DNA of 64,000 nt from DATAOG01 sp963782885 (GTDB lineage Bacteria; Pseudomonadota; Alphaproteobacteria; Geminicoccales; Geminicoccaceae): contig CAWALL010000004.1 in assembly GCA_963782885.1 (NCBI GenBank), positions 1-64,000 on the forward strand, given 5' to 3'. Positions 18,010 through 28,379 of the stretch are shown in pieces. Numbering within the stretch: the first letter of the stretch is position 1; each line of letters starts with the position of its first letter. The notes beneath the pieces were generated by a model that was not told where the DNA came from, made no database searches, and saw nothing but the letters and a program-made list of their open reading frames with translations. A program made the position numbers and the translations under genes.

Positions 18010-19269
18010 ATGATCGCAGCCCTCGCGACCCGACGGGCCGGCGCCGGCTGGCTCGAGCGGGCCGGTCGGTGCCTCGTGATCGCCCTGCCGGTCCTGTTCC
18101 TGATCGGGCGGGCGCCGGCGGACGTCGCCGTGTCGCTGATCGCGGTGCTGCTGCTGGTGCGCAGCGCCCTCGGTCGCGACTGGGCCTGGCTGCGCACGCC
18201 CTGGGTCGTCGCCGGCCTCGCGATCTGGCTCTACCTGGCGCTGGTCAGCGCGCTCGCCGAGGATGCCGCCGGCGCCTACAGCCGCGCCCTGCCGTTCGGC
18301 CGCTTCGTCCTGTTCGGCGCGGCGCTCCAGCACTGGCTCCTGGTCGAGCGCGGGACGCGCCGGGCAATGCTGGTGGCACTGGCCGCGGTGATCGCGTTGG
18401 TGGCCCTCGACAGCCTGCTCCAGTTCGCGATCGGCCACGACGTCCTCGGCCGGGCTTACGAAGCCGAGCGTCTGACCGGGCCGTTCGAGAACACCGTCCC
18501 TGGCAGCTTCCTGGTCAAGACCTGGTTTCCGGTGCTCGGCCTCGCGCTCGCGGCGCCCTGGAGCCCGCGTTGGCGCAATGGTCTGGCGATCGGCCTGATC
18601 ATCCTGCTGGCGCTGACGGTCACGCTCACCGGCGAGCGGATCGCGCTGGTCATGCTCGGGCTCGGCCTCGTGCCATTCTTCCTGCTGCTGCGCGAGCTGC
18701 GCCTGCCGCTGCTGCTCGCGGGCCTGGCCGCGCTCGGCCTGATCGTCGGCAGCCTGGCACTCAGCCCGGACGTGCGGACCCGCCTGATCCGCCACACCAC
18801 CCACGACCTGAGCGACTTCTGGGACAAACGCTACGGCGATCTGTTCCGGCGCAGCATCAGGATCTGGCACGGTCAACCGGTGATCGGGATCGGTCTCAGG
18901 AACTTCCGGCATCGCTGCGCCAATCAGCACTTCAAGCCGCTCGGGCCGGTCGAGGACCGCTGCTACACCCACCCGCACCAGATCTATCTGGAATGGCTGG
19001 TCGAGACCGGCGCCGTCGGTTTTGTCGGTTTTCTCGCTCTGATAGGTCTTTGGGGCCGTGACTTCATGCTGGGCATGAGGACCGTCGATGCCCGCGATGG
19101 CCCGATCGCGATCGGCGCCCTGGCCGCGCTCCTGGTCTTCCTCTGGCCGCTGCGCTCGAGCATGAGCTTCTTTTCCAACTGGAACGCGATCCTGTTCTGG
19201 CTGATGCTCGGCCTCGCCCTTGCGGTCTGCGCGCCGCACGGCGTGGTCCGCCGCCGCGCCGCCAACTAG
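18010..19269 (+). CDS. O-antigen ligase-like (Wzy_C) polytopic membrane protein
   Basis: 419 residues with about ten to twelve hydrophobic spans. The Wzy_C/WaaL-type region includes 'TGPFENTVPGSFLVKTWFPV' and 'TLTGERIALVML', a large periplasmic loop with 'IRIWHGQPVIGIGLRNFRHR', and the conserved 'HPHQIYLEWLVETGAVGF'. Members move undecaprenyl-linked glycan to lipid A core or polymerise repeat units. The gene starts directly after the glycosyltransferase stop and is followed by genes for undecaprenyl carrier metabolism, which fits. Confidence 0.87.
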   Translation: MIAALATRRAGAGWLERAGRCLVIALPVLFLIGRAPADVAVSLIAVLLLVRSALGRDWAWLRTPWVVAGLAIWLYLALVSALAEDAAGAYSRALPFGRFVLFGAALQHWLLVERGTRRAMLVALAAVIALVALDSLLQFAIGHDVLGRAYEAERLTGPFENTVPGSFLVKTWFPVLGLALAAPWSPRWRNGLAIGLIILLALTVTLTGERIALVMLGLGLVPFFLLLRELRLPLLLAGLAALGLIVGSLALSPDVRTRLIRHTTHDLSDFWDKRYGDLFRRSIRIWHGQPVIGIGLRNFRHRCANQHFKPLGPVEDRCYTHPHQIYLEWLVETGAVGFVGFLALIGLWGRDFMLGMRTVDARDGPIAIGALAALLVFLWPLRSSMSFFSNWNAILFWLMLGLALAVCAPHGVVRRRAAN

Positions 19270-19291
19270 CCCCGGAGCCACCGGTCGGCAG

Positions 19292-20047
19292 ATGTCGAGC
19301 TCATCGCGATCCGAAGCCGCGGACCTCGCCCTGGCGGATGACCCCGTCGCCGCGACGGTCCTGCCCTGGATGACCGCCTGCGCCGCCGGATGTCTGCTCT
19401 TCCTGGGCTCGCTCGCGGCGGTCGCGTGGCAGGTGCACCTGTCGATCGAGGATGGCTTCGGCCGCTGGGCCGCCGAGCCGACCTGGCTCCAGCTCCCGGA
19501 TGTCTTCGAGGCGCTCGAGCAGTTCGGGGGCCGGGCCGTCGTGCTCCCGGCGGCGCTGATCATGCCGCTCTTCCTGCCGATCCGACGGCTCCGCCACTGG
19601 TGGCTGCCGGTCGCGGTCCTGCTCGGTTCCTGGACGCTCGCGAGCCTTGCCGCCACCGCCTTCGGCTACCTCGGGCTGGCCCGCGACGGGCTCGCGTTTC
19701 CTGACATGGATGCCGTGACCGTGGTCGCCTTCCTGGTCATCGCGGCGCATCTGGTCGAGTGCTCGCTGACCCGGCGCTCGATCAAGGTCACGCTCTGGAG
19801 CTGTGGCGTCCTGGTCGTCGCCTTTGCGAGCCTCGACCCGCTTCTGTTCGATCCCGCGCATAGTCTGCCGCTCGGCGGCGTGGCCGGCGCGGGCCTCGGC
19901 CTCGCCTGCGCGGCCGCTGCCGCCTGGTGGGACGAGGCGACCCCGGGGCTGGCATCCGCCGGGGTTGCGCCTGCCGCCGCCGCCCCGGCCCGTATCAATG
20001 ACGATCGGCCCACCGGAGCCGCAGCCGGGGCGTGGCGACGCCGCTGA
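19292..20047 (+). CDS. PAP2-like polytopic membrane protein lacking the phosphatase motifs
   Basis: 251 residues with about six hydrophobic segments. The topology and position recall PAP2 lipid phosphatases. However, the expected KX6RP, PSGH and SRX5HX3D motifs are not present: the equivalent regions read 'DGLAFPDMDAVTVVAFLVIA' and 'PAHSLPLGGVAGAGLG'. It is thus either a non-catalytic relative or another family. ATG 19292 follows the ligase stop by 22 bp. The 3' end overlaps the GTG of the prenyltransferase gene by 16 bp, so these are co-translated. Confidence 0.6.
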   Translation: MSSSSRSEAADLALADDPVAATVLPWMTACAAGCLLFLGSLAAVAWQVHLSIEDGFGRWAAEPTWLQLPDVFEALEQFGGRAVVLPAALIMPLFLPIRRLRHWWLPVAVLLGSWTLASLAATAFGYLGLARDGLAFPDMDAVTVVAFLVIAAHLVECSLTRRSIKVTLWSCGVLVVAFASLDPLLFDPAHSLPLGGVAGAGLGLACAAAAAWWDEATPGLASAGVAPAAAAPARINDDRPTGAAAGAWRRR

Positions 20048-20820
20048 TCGCCCGGGTTCTCTACTACCTCTACGAGCAGCATCTGCTGAGCCAGGTCCGG
20101 AAATGGCCGGCGCCCCGGCACGTCGGGGTGATCCTGGATGGCAATCGCCGCTATGCCCGCCAGCGGGGCTTCACCGATCTCGGGACCGTCTACCGCCTCG
20201 GCGCGCAGAAACTCGACCACGTGCTGGACTGGTGCGCCGAGCTGCGCATTCCGGCGGTGACGCTCTGGGTCTGCTCCACCGACAACCTCGGCCGGACGTC
20301 CGACCAGGTCTCCGGGATTCTCGCCGCCGTCGAGGCCAAGATGCAGGCGCTCGCCGACGACCCGCAGATCCAGCGGCAGCAGGTCCGGGTCCAGGCGATC
20401 GGCAGGCTGGAGCTGCTGCCGGAGACGACCGTGGCCGCGATCCGGGCCGCCGAGGCCGCGACCGAGCTTAACGCTGCGATCACGCTGACGATCGCCGTCG
20501 CCTACGGCGGCCGCGAGGAGATCGCCGATGCGGTCCGCGGCATGCTCGCCGACGAGGCCAAGCGAGGCGCAGCGCTCGAGGACGTGATCGCCCGGGTCAC
20601 GCCCGCGGCGATCAGCCGCCATCTCTATGTCGCGAGCCTGCCCGACCCGGAGCTGATCATCCGCACCAGCGGCGAGATCCGTCTGTCCGGGTTCCTGCTG
20701 TGGCAAAGCGCCTATAGCGAGTTCTACTTCTCGGACGTCTATTGGCCGGCGTTCCGCAAGATCGACTTCCTGCGCGCGCTGCGTGCCTTCCAGCAGCGCA
20801 AGCGGCGCTACGGCCGCTGA
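20032..20820 (+). CDS. cis-prenyltransferase (isoprenyl diphosphate synthase, UppS-like)
   Basis: 262 residues from a GTG start. Motif I is 'GVILDGNRRYARQRGF', where the Asp binds Mg-diphosphate. 'LWVCSTDNLGRTSDQV' replaces the usual FSTENW-type region. The C-terminal block is 'IRTSGEIRLSGFLLWQSAYS' followed by EFYF. The family condenses isopentenyl diphosphate units in cis. DGNRRYAR in place of DGNGRWA is typical of the short-chain or actinobacterial-type branch rather than housekeeping UppS, so this may make a different chain length. It sits inside a glycan-lipid cluster. Confidence 0.88.
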   Translation: MATPLIARVLYYLYEQHLLSQVRKWPAPRHVGVILDGNRRYARQRGFTDLGTVYRLGAQKLDHVLDWCAELRIPAVTLWVCSTDNLGRTSDQVSGILAAVEAKMQALADDPQIQRQQVRVQAIGRLELLPETTVAAIRAAEAATELNAAITLTIAVAYGGREEIADAVRGMLADEAKRGAALEDVIARVTPAAISRHLYVASLPDPELIIRTSGEIRLSGFLLWQSAYSEFYFSDVYWPAFRKIDFLRALRAFQQRKRRYGR

Positions 20821-20924
20821 TCCGTCCCTGCCGGAGCGCGACACGGCCACTTTTCACCCCCTTCACCTCTCATCAAGCCCCGAATGGTAGCCCGACGACA
20901 GGTCGGTCCCGGAGATGTCCGCCC

Positions 20925-21728
20925 ATGAGCCACGACACGCTTGCCGCTCTGATCCTCGGCGCGCTCGAGGGTTTCACCGAGTTCCTGCCGGTCTCCTCGA
21001 CCGGTCACCTGATCCTGGCGGGCGACCTGCTCGGCTTCCAGACCGAGCTCGGCAAGCTGTTCGAGATCGTGATCCAGCTCGGGGCGATCCTGGCCGTGGT
21101 GGTGGTCTTCTTCCCGCGCCTGTGGGGGGTGCTGGTCGGGCTGCCGAGCGAGCCCGGCGCCAGGCGCTTTGCCGGCGCGGTGATCCTCGCGTTCCTGCCG
21201 GCGGCCGTGCTCGGCGTCCTGCTCCACAACTTCATCAAGACCGTGCTGTTCTCGCCGGTCGTGGTCGTGACCACCCTGGTCCTGGGCGGCATCGCCATCC
21301 TTCTGATCGAGCGGCTGGCGCCGCCGCCCCGCTACGGCGAGGTCGAGACCCTGCCGATGACGACCGCGCTCGGGATCGGCTTCTGTCAGACGGTGGCGAT
21401 GATCCCGGGCGTGTCGCGGGCCGGCGCCACGATCCTCGGCGCCGAGCTTTTGGGCGTCGATCGCAGGGTCGCGACCGAGTTCTCGTTCTACCTCGCGATC
21501 CCGACCATGCTGGGCGCGACCGTGTTCGATCTCTGGAAGACCCGGGGGGCGCTCACCGAGAGCGGCATCGGTCTGATCGCGATCGGTTTCGTGACCGCCT
21601 TCGTGGTCGCGATTCCGGTCGTGCGCGGCCTGATCGGCTTCGTCGGCCGCCACGGGCTGACGCCGTTCGCCTGGTACCGGATCGCGCTCGGCCTCGGCTG
21701 GGGGGCGTGGCTGCTCTACAGCCGCTAG
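20925..21728 (+). CDS. uppP: undecaprenyl-diphosphate phosphatase
   Basis: 267 residues, the usual BacA/UppP size. This integral membrane enzyme recycles undecaprenyl diphosphate to the carrier lipid used for peptidoglycan and O-antigen. The first conserved region is 'LGALEGFTEFLPVSSTGHLI' and the second is 'IPGVSRAGATILGAELLG', with catalytic Glu, His and Arg residues in place. ATG 20925 is chosen because homology begins with 'ALILGALEG'. It lies 104 bp after the prenyltransferase gene and may have its own promoter. Confidence 0.95.
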   Translation: MSHDTLAALILGALEGFTEFLPVSSTGHLILAGDLLGFQTELGKLFEIVIQLGAILAVVVVFFPRLWGVLVGLPSEPGARRFAGAVILAFLPAAVLGVLLHNFIKTVLFSPVVVVTTLVLGGIAILLIERLAPPPRYGEVETLPMTTALGIGFCQTVAMIPGVSRAGATILGAELLGVDRRVATEFSFYLAIPTMLGATVFDLWKTRGALTESGIGLIAIGFVTAFVVAIPVVRGLIGFVGRHGLTPFAWYRIALGLGWGAWLLYSR

Positions 21729-21774
21729 CGGCGGCGTCCGGCCGGGCGGCCGGCCGCAGGATCGAGGCTGCGGT

Positions 21775-21972
21775 TCAGCAGTTGCCCTTCTTGGCCTGCC
21801 CGGGCGGGCAGAACCCCGGCGAGCGCGAGATCGCCGGCACGACCACCACGCTCCTGGGCTGCTCGACCGTGGCGATCGCCGGCACGACCACCTTGGTCTC
21901 GGCCGGCTTGATCGTCGCGGTGCATGCCGACAACGCGGCGAGGGCGAGAAGTGCGACCAGGACCTGCCGCAT
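21775..21972 (-). CDS. small lipoprotein of unknown function
   Basis: 65 residues starting 'MRQVLVALLALAALSACTAT' with a clear lipobox (LSAC). Two near-repeats follow, 'ETKVVVPAIATVEQPR' and 'RSVVVVPAISRSPGF', and the C-terminus is 'CPPGQAKKGNC'. The mature protein would be a 47-residue lipid-anchored peptide with two further cysteines. No family is recognised. It converges on uppP. Confidence 0.72.
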   Translation of the reverse strand: MRQVLVALLALAALSACTATIKPAETKVVVPAIATVEQPRSVVVVPAISRSPGFCPPGQAKKGNC

Positions 21973-22055
21973 CGTCGGATCTCCGCTGGTGCCTTCGGTC
22001 CGGCGCCCGGACCGACTCGAACGACCCAACTCTATCGAAGCTGGATTAAGCGGGC

Positions 22056-22421
22056 GTGAAGCCCGCTCGGGAGGCTGGGTGGCGCTTGCAGCCCCGGTCG
22101 GGCTATGGCATCTTACGCCATAGGAATGCTCGCCTGCTCTTCCGTGATCGCGATCTGTTCGAGGATCGCGCGATCATGGAAATGCCGATCTGGCAGGTTC
22201 CCGAGCCGGTGACGGCGAGCACTCACCGGCTCAAGTACAGTCTGTTCTACGGTTATCCCGAAAAGCGGGTGATCGGCTACGACAACGAGCGCGGCAAAGG
22301 CGATCACAAGCACCTCGGCGACCGGCAAATGGACTATCGGTTCACGTCGGTCGAGCAGCTGGTCGCGGATTTCCTGGCCGAGGTGCGGCGGGTGCGAGAG
22401 GGCGATGACGACCAAGGTTAG
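22056..22421 (+). CDS. TumE-like toxin (DUF6516)
   Basis: The core matches the TumE family: 'LLFRDRDLFEDRAIMEMPIW', 'HRLKYSLFYGYP', 'VIGYDNERGKGDHKHLG', and 'YRFTSVEQLVADFLAEVRRV'. The start is unclear. GTG 22056 lies within a 7-bp-stem hairpin (22050-22068), while ATG 22176 would cut off the first family strand. An ATG at 22126 with an RBS-like AGGA is one base out of frame, so a small 5' indel is possible. The 3' end overlaps the following HTH gene by 17 bp, the arrangement expected for a toxin-antitoxin pair. Confidence 0.75.
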   Translation: MKPAREAGWRLQPRSGYGILRHRNARLLFRDRDLFEDRAIMEMPIWQVPEPVTASTHRLKYSLFYGYPEKRVIGYDNERGKGDHKHLGDRQMDYRFTSVEQLVADFLAEVRRVREGDDDQG

Positions 22422-22755
22422 CGTTCATGTCGGCGAAGGTTCCGAGGCATCGGGACAGCGCTTCATCGACGCCTGGCACCGGGCCGAACGGGGCGAAGCC
22501 GGCGCGGAAAGCCACCTTTCCTTCGAGAGCTGGGAGCTGCTGGCGCGGACCCTGACGCCCAGACGCCTGGCGCTCCTTCGTCACATCCATCGCCACCCGG
22601 CGACCAGCATCGCCGCCCTCGCCCGCATGGTGGGACGTGATTACAAACGCGTCCATGAGGACGTCGAGCGGTTGACCGCCGCGGGCCTGCTCGAGCGTAG
22701 CGAGGGCCAGGTGCGCGCGGACTACGACGAGATCCGCGCGACCATCGCGCTCTGA
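22405..22755 (+). CDS. winged-helix antitoxin-like transcriptional regulator
   Basis: 116 residues. A winged helix-turn-helix at about 50-105 reads 'LTPRRLALLRHIHRHPATSI' and 'ALARMVGRDYKRVHEDVERL'. It resembles the MarR/HVO_A0114-type regulators that partner TumE-like proteins (TumA). It overlaps the upstream toxin gene, which implies translational coupling. Such antitoxins normally bind their own promoter, here expected before 22056 where a short inverted repeat lies at 22050-22068. Confidence 0.8.
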   Translation: MTTKVSVHVGEGSEASGQRFIDAWHRAERGEAGAESHLSFESWELLARTLTPRRLALLRHIHRHPATSIAALARMVGRDYKRVHEDVERLTAAGLLERSEGQVRADYDEIRATIAL

Positions 22756-23049
22756 GCCCTGGCGTGGTCACCGTCTCACCACACCCCTGCCCCTTTCCGG
22801 AAACCTGCCGTGCTGCCACCCTCCCGAGTGGTGACTCCCGCGTACGAACGGTTGCGCGCTGCGCATGAAAAGCGGGGGAAGCCGCCGGAAGAGCCCGTAA
22901 AGCCCAAGATTTGAGCGCCTCAAGGAAGCCTCTCGCCGGGCGGGCGCCGACGGAAATTGGCGAGGCGTTCGAACGCGTCTTCGAGAAGCTGGTTCTACCA
23001 AGACGGTGTCACGACAGGCAGTGATCTGCGGTAACGCCCCCGGGCAATT

Positions 23050-23817
23050 TCATCCGTTGGAATATTGTGTTACAATTTGCTGCGGATCATCATAACACTT
23101 CATGTAGTGCTGGATCATGAACCAAGTCTGGACGAACATGCATTCATATTTGTTCAAATTGTCTGCAAGCAGGAGTTGCTGGTACGGCTGCGGTCTTCCG
23201 TTTCTCGCTGTCTGCATACGAGCCTTGTTTATGATCCATCCCAACATGTCCGCGGCTTGGATGGGATAGTCCGAGCGATCGACCGTAAAGATACCCCGAA
23301 CTTGGCTCGCCCATCCGTTCTTCCGTTTCTTATGTCTCAGCCAAATATTGTTGATGGTACGCCTGAACTCTTCGCTTCGATCAAAATAGAGCAATATAGG
23401 TCGTTGCTCTGAGTTAGACTCCTCCATGTTCAATTGCAAAGTGCCAACGCAGTAGTCAACGCATATACGAGCGGGCCTCCGCAACTGAGGTATAAGCTTC
23501 ATAGCTTGCCGATGAGCGTCAAGAAAGACAGTACAAGAGTACGCGGTAAGGTCTAAGCATCTGAAATGCCCAAATACATTAAAAAGGTCAGTGAGCAAGG
23601 CTTCGCGCTGACTATCCGTCCAATCTATGAACTTGCCGTGCCTGCCCATCAGATCCGGCATGTGGAAATCTCTGTCTGGAACTAGATTCCGATCAAGCGC
23701 TTTAACCCATAGCGGCTCAAAATTCTGCCATAAAACCTTGGGAGCGGCCACGCCGGTTAGCGTAATCGCAGGCAGATCGGACTTGCCGCTACCGTCGTAG
23801 TAAGCCTTAAACGCCAT
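23050..23817 (-). CDS. DUF3800 domain protein
   Basis: 255 residues. 'FKAYYDGSGKSD' at the start is the DUF3800 signature (Y-D-S/G), and the C-terminal half has 'IFTVDRSDYPIQAADMLGWI' with the conserved D...Q-A-A-D. The family has a predicted RNase H-like fold, and its members are common in mobile and defence islands; no activity is proven. The base composition is clearly more AT-rich than its neighbours, which indicates transfer. It starts 22 bp after the lepA stop on the same strand and may ride on lepA transcription. Confidence 0.82.
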   Translation of the reverse strand: MAFKAYYDGSGKSDLPAITLTGVAAPKVLWQNFEPLWVKALDRNLVPDRDFHMPDLMGRHGKFIDWTDSQREALLTDLFNVFGHFRCLDLTAYSCTVFLDAHRQAMKLIPQLRRPARICVDYCVGTLQLNMEESNSEQRPILLYFDRSEEFRRTINNIWLRHKKRKNGWASQVRGIFTVDRSDYPIQAADMLGWIINKARMQTARNGRPQPYQQLLLADNLNKYECMFVQTWFMIQHYMKCYDDPQQIVTQYSNG

Positions 23818-23839
23818 GTGGTGGATCCTTTGATGCTTC

Positions 23840-25638
<1,799 letters not shown>

Positions 25639-25642
<4 letters not shown>

Positions 25643-25884
25643 GGAATCTCTTCGCCTTCTCGCGGCGACTCGTCGCCAGCGCGATCCAGGAGTGCCAATG
25701 CCTTGTCGACGTCGCCGACAGCGGCGCGTTCTGTGAAGTCGTCGGGGGTGCGCAGCGCCGAGAGCTTCTCAGCCACGGCCAGATTGACGAACTGGCTGAG
25801 CGTCGTGCCGCTCGCTTTGGCCACACGTTCTGCTGCGCGCATCAGCTCAGGCTCGAGCTTGAGCGCGCAATCTGACTTCCTCAC
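25639..25884 (-). CDS. small antitoxin-like protein coupled to lepA
   Basis: 81 residues from a GTG start. The N-terminal half reads 'KLEPELMRAAERVAKASGTT' then 'LSQFVNLAVAEKLSALRT'. This strand-helix-helix pattern is typical of ribbon-helix-helix (Arc/HicB-type) DNA-binding antitoxins. The C-terminal half is acidic ('VGDVDKALALLDRAGDESPR'). Its stop overlaps the lepA start, so the two are translationally coupled. No toxin gene is adjacent. The 92 bp between it and pheT is noncoding. Confidence 0.7.
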
Positions 25885-25976
25885 GTCGAGTCCTTCAAGG
25901 CAGGCGAAGCCGAACTCCGGATCACCAGCCGGATAGATAGGAAATCGTCATCGGCATCGCTACGGCGCTGTTGCCG

Positions 25977-28379
25977 CTACTGCCGCAGCGTGGCGCCGGT
26001 CGCCTTGCCCGCGGCGGCGACGATCTTCCTGGCCACGGCGTCGATCTCGGGCTCGGTCAGCGTATGGTCCTGGGCCTGGAGGCGGACCGCGAGGGCGAGC
26101 GATTTCACGTTCTCGCCGAGGCCGGGGCCCTCGTAGACGTCGAACAGCGTGACCTCGCGGATCAGGCTCTTGTCGGCGCTCCGGACCGCACTCAGCAGGC
26201 TCTCGGCCGCGACCTCCCGGGCGACCACGAAGGCGAAGTCGCGGTCGACCGGCGGGAACGGCGACGCCTTCAGCGGCGGCCGCGAGCGGGCCGCCTTCTG
26301 CCGGGGCTTCGGCAGCCGGTCCAGAAAGACCTCGAAACCGACCGCCCGGCCGGAGAGGTCGAGGTCGCGCAGGATGCCCGGGTGCAGCTCGCCGAACTCG
26401 GCGAGCACGGTCTGCGGCCCCAGCATCAGCCGGCCGCGCCGGCCGGGGTGATAGTGCGCCGGCCCGTCCGCGATCACCCGGACCGCATCGGCGTTGAGCT
26501 TGCAGCTCGCGAGCAGCGCCAGCGCGTCGGCGCGGGCATCGAACAGGTCGACTGGCCGCGGCGCTTCGGCCCAGTGCCGCTCGTGGTCGTGGCCGACCCG
26601 GACGCCGCCCGCGACCACCTCCTGCTCGCCCGGCTGAGTGCCGAAGAACCGGGGTCCGACCTCGAACAGGCCGAGGTTGGCCTGGTCCCGGCTCTGGTTG
26701 CGGGCCGCGGCGCTCAACAGATGCGGCAGCACGCTCGGCCGCAAGACCGACAGCTCGGCGTTGATCGGATTGCGCAGGCGGATCCCCTCGCCACCGAACC
26801 GCCGCGCCAGCTCCGGCTCGACGAACGACCAGGTCACCGCCTCGGCGAGGCCGCGCGCGGCCAGCGCCCGGCGCGCGCTCGCACGCTGCCGCTGCTCCGG
26901 ACTGAGCGCCGGATGGCCGACCGCCTCGGTCCGGCGCACCGGCATCGGCGGCACCCGGTCGTAGCCGTGCAGCCGCACCAGCTCCTCGACCACGTCCGCT
27001 TCCATCGTGACGTCGTGGCGCCAGGACGGCGGCCACAGCTGGAGGACACCGTCCGCGACCCATTCGGCACCGAACCCGAGTGCCCGCATGTGCTGCTCGA
27101 TCACGGCGCCGTGCAGCGCGATGCCCGCCAGCCGCTCGAGCTGCTGCATCCGGAACCGGAACGGCGGCCGCGGCCCCGGCACCGCGCCGGCGACGATCGG
27201 CCGGCTCGCCTCGCCGCCGCAGAGCTCGAGGATCAGCCGGGTCGCGTACTCCATGCCCGGCAGCACCATGCCCGGATCGAGGCCGCGCTCGAAGCGGGTG
27301 CGCGCATCGCTCTCGATCCCGAGCCGGCGCCCGGTCATCGCGGTCCGCAGCGGGTCGAACAGCGCGACCTCGAGCACGACCTCGGTGGTCGCGGCGGTGC
27401 AGCCCGTGCTCTCACCGCCCATGATGCCGCCGAGGCTGATCGCGCCCGAGGCATCGGCGATCACGGTCATGTCCGCCTCGAGCCGGTAGGACCGGCCGTC
27501 GAGCGCCGCCAGCGCCTCGCCCGGACGGGCAAAGCGCAGGCTCAGGTCGCCCTGCACCTTGGCGGCGTCGAACACGTGCAGCGGCCGGCCGAGATCGAAG
27601 GTCACGAGGTTGGTGATGTCGACCAGCGTCGAGATCGGCCGCAGCCCGACCGCACTCAGCCGCTCCTGCAGCCAGGCCGGGCTCGGGCCGTTGCGCAAGC
27701 CCCGGAACACCCGGCCGACGAACAGCGGACAGGCCGCCTCGTCGCCCGGCGGAAAATCGAGCGTGATCTCGAGCCTGGCATCGAACTCACCGGCGACCGG
27801 ACTGAAATCGCGCTGGTTCAGCGTGCCGAGCCCGGCCGCCGCCAGCTCCCGGGCGATCCCGAGCACGCCGAAGCAGTCGCCGCGGTTGGGCGTGATCGCG
27901 ACGTCGATCACCGGGCCCTCGGCCCGGAGCACCTCGCTCGCCGGCCGGCCGACCGGCGCGTCCGCGGCCAGCTCGATGATGCCGTCTTGGTCCTCGCCAA
28001 GCAGCAGCTCCTTGGCCGAGCACAGCATGCCGTTGCTGTCGACGCCGCGGATGCGCGCGCGCTTGAGCACCTCGCCGCTCGCCGGGATGACCACGCCCAC
28101 CGGCGCGAACACCGCCTTCATGCCGGCATGGACGTTGGGCGCGCCACAGACCACCTCGGTCGGCTCGCTGCCGGTGTCGACCCGGCAGAGGCTGAGCCGC
28201 TCGGCGTCCGGATGACGGCGCACCTCGGTCACTCGCGCGACCTTGAAGGGCGAGAGATCGGCGCCCCGGGTCTCGACCCCCTCGACCTCGAGGCCGAGCA
28301 TGGTCAGCCGCTCGACGATCGGCTCGAGACCGGCCTCGGTCTCGAGCTGCTCGCGCAGCCAGGGCAGCGTGAACTTCAT
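25977..28379 (-). CDS. pheT: phenylalanine-tRNA ligase beta subunit
   Basis: 800 residues, normal for bacterial PheT. In order: the N-terminal tRNA-binding fold ('ARVTEVRRHPDAERLSLCRV'), the B3/B4 editing domain, the B5 domain, the catalytic-like core ('RLRNPINAELSVLRPSVLPH'), and the FDX-ACB anticodon-binding domain with 'FDVYEGPGLGENVKSLALAV'. Together with PheS it charges tRNA-Phe and edits Tyr-tRNA-Phe. ATG 28379 overlaps the pheS stop by four bases (ATGA), which fixes the start. Confidence 0.97.
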   Translation of the reverse strand: MKFTLPWLREQLETEAGLEPIVERLTMLGLEVEGVETRGADLSPFKVARVTEVRRHPDAERLSLCRVDTGSEPTEVVCGAPNVHAGMKAVFAPVGVVIPASGEVLKRARIRGVDSNGMLCSAKELLLGEDQDGIIELAADAPVGRPASEVLRAEGPVIDVAITPNRGDCFGVLGIARELAAAGLGTLNQRDFSPVAGEFDARLEITLDFPPGDEAACPLFVGRVFRGLRNGPSPAWLQERLSAVGLRPISTLVDITNLVTFDLGRPLHVFDAAKVQGDLSLRFARPGEALAALDGRSYRLEADMTVIADASGAISLGGIMGGESTGCTAATTEVVLEVALFDPLRTAMTGRRLGIESDARTRFERGLDPGMVLPGMEYATRLILELCGGEASRPIVAGAVPGPRPPFRFRMQQLERLAGIALHGAVIEQHMRALGFGAEWVADGVLQLWPPSWRHDVTMEADVVEELVRLHGYDRVPPMPVRRTEAVGHPALSPEQRQRASARRALAARGLAEAVTWSFVEPELARRFGGEGIRLRNPINAELSVLRPSVLPHLLSAAARNQSRDQANLGLFEVGPRFFGTQPGEQEVVAGGVRVGHDHERHWAEAPRPVDLFDARADALALLASCKLNADAVRVIADGPAHYHPGRRGRLMLGPQTVLAEFGELHPGILRDLDLSGRAVGFEVFLDRLPKPRQKAARSRPPLKASPFPPVDRDFAFVVAREVAAESLLSAVRSADKSLIREVTLFDVYEGPGLGENVKSLALAVRLQAQDHTLTEPEIDAVARKIVAAAGKATGATLRQ

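Noticed and set aside
16597..19656. 1019-codon reverse frame opposite the envelope cluster
   Set aside because: It covers three genes with clear family motifs on the other strand and has repetitive Arg/Asp/Gln composition.
22768..23001. 77-codon reverse frame with 'GLYGLFRRLPPLFMRSAQPF'
   Set aside because: No domain, no good ribosome site, and Arg/Ser/Pro-rich; more likely intergenic.
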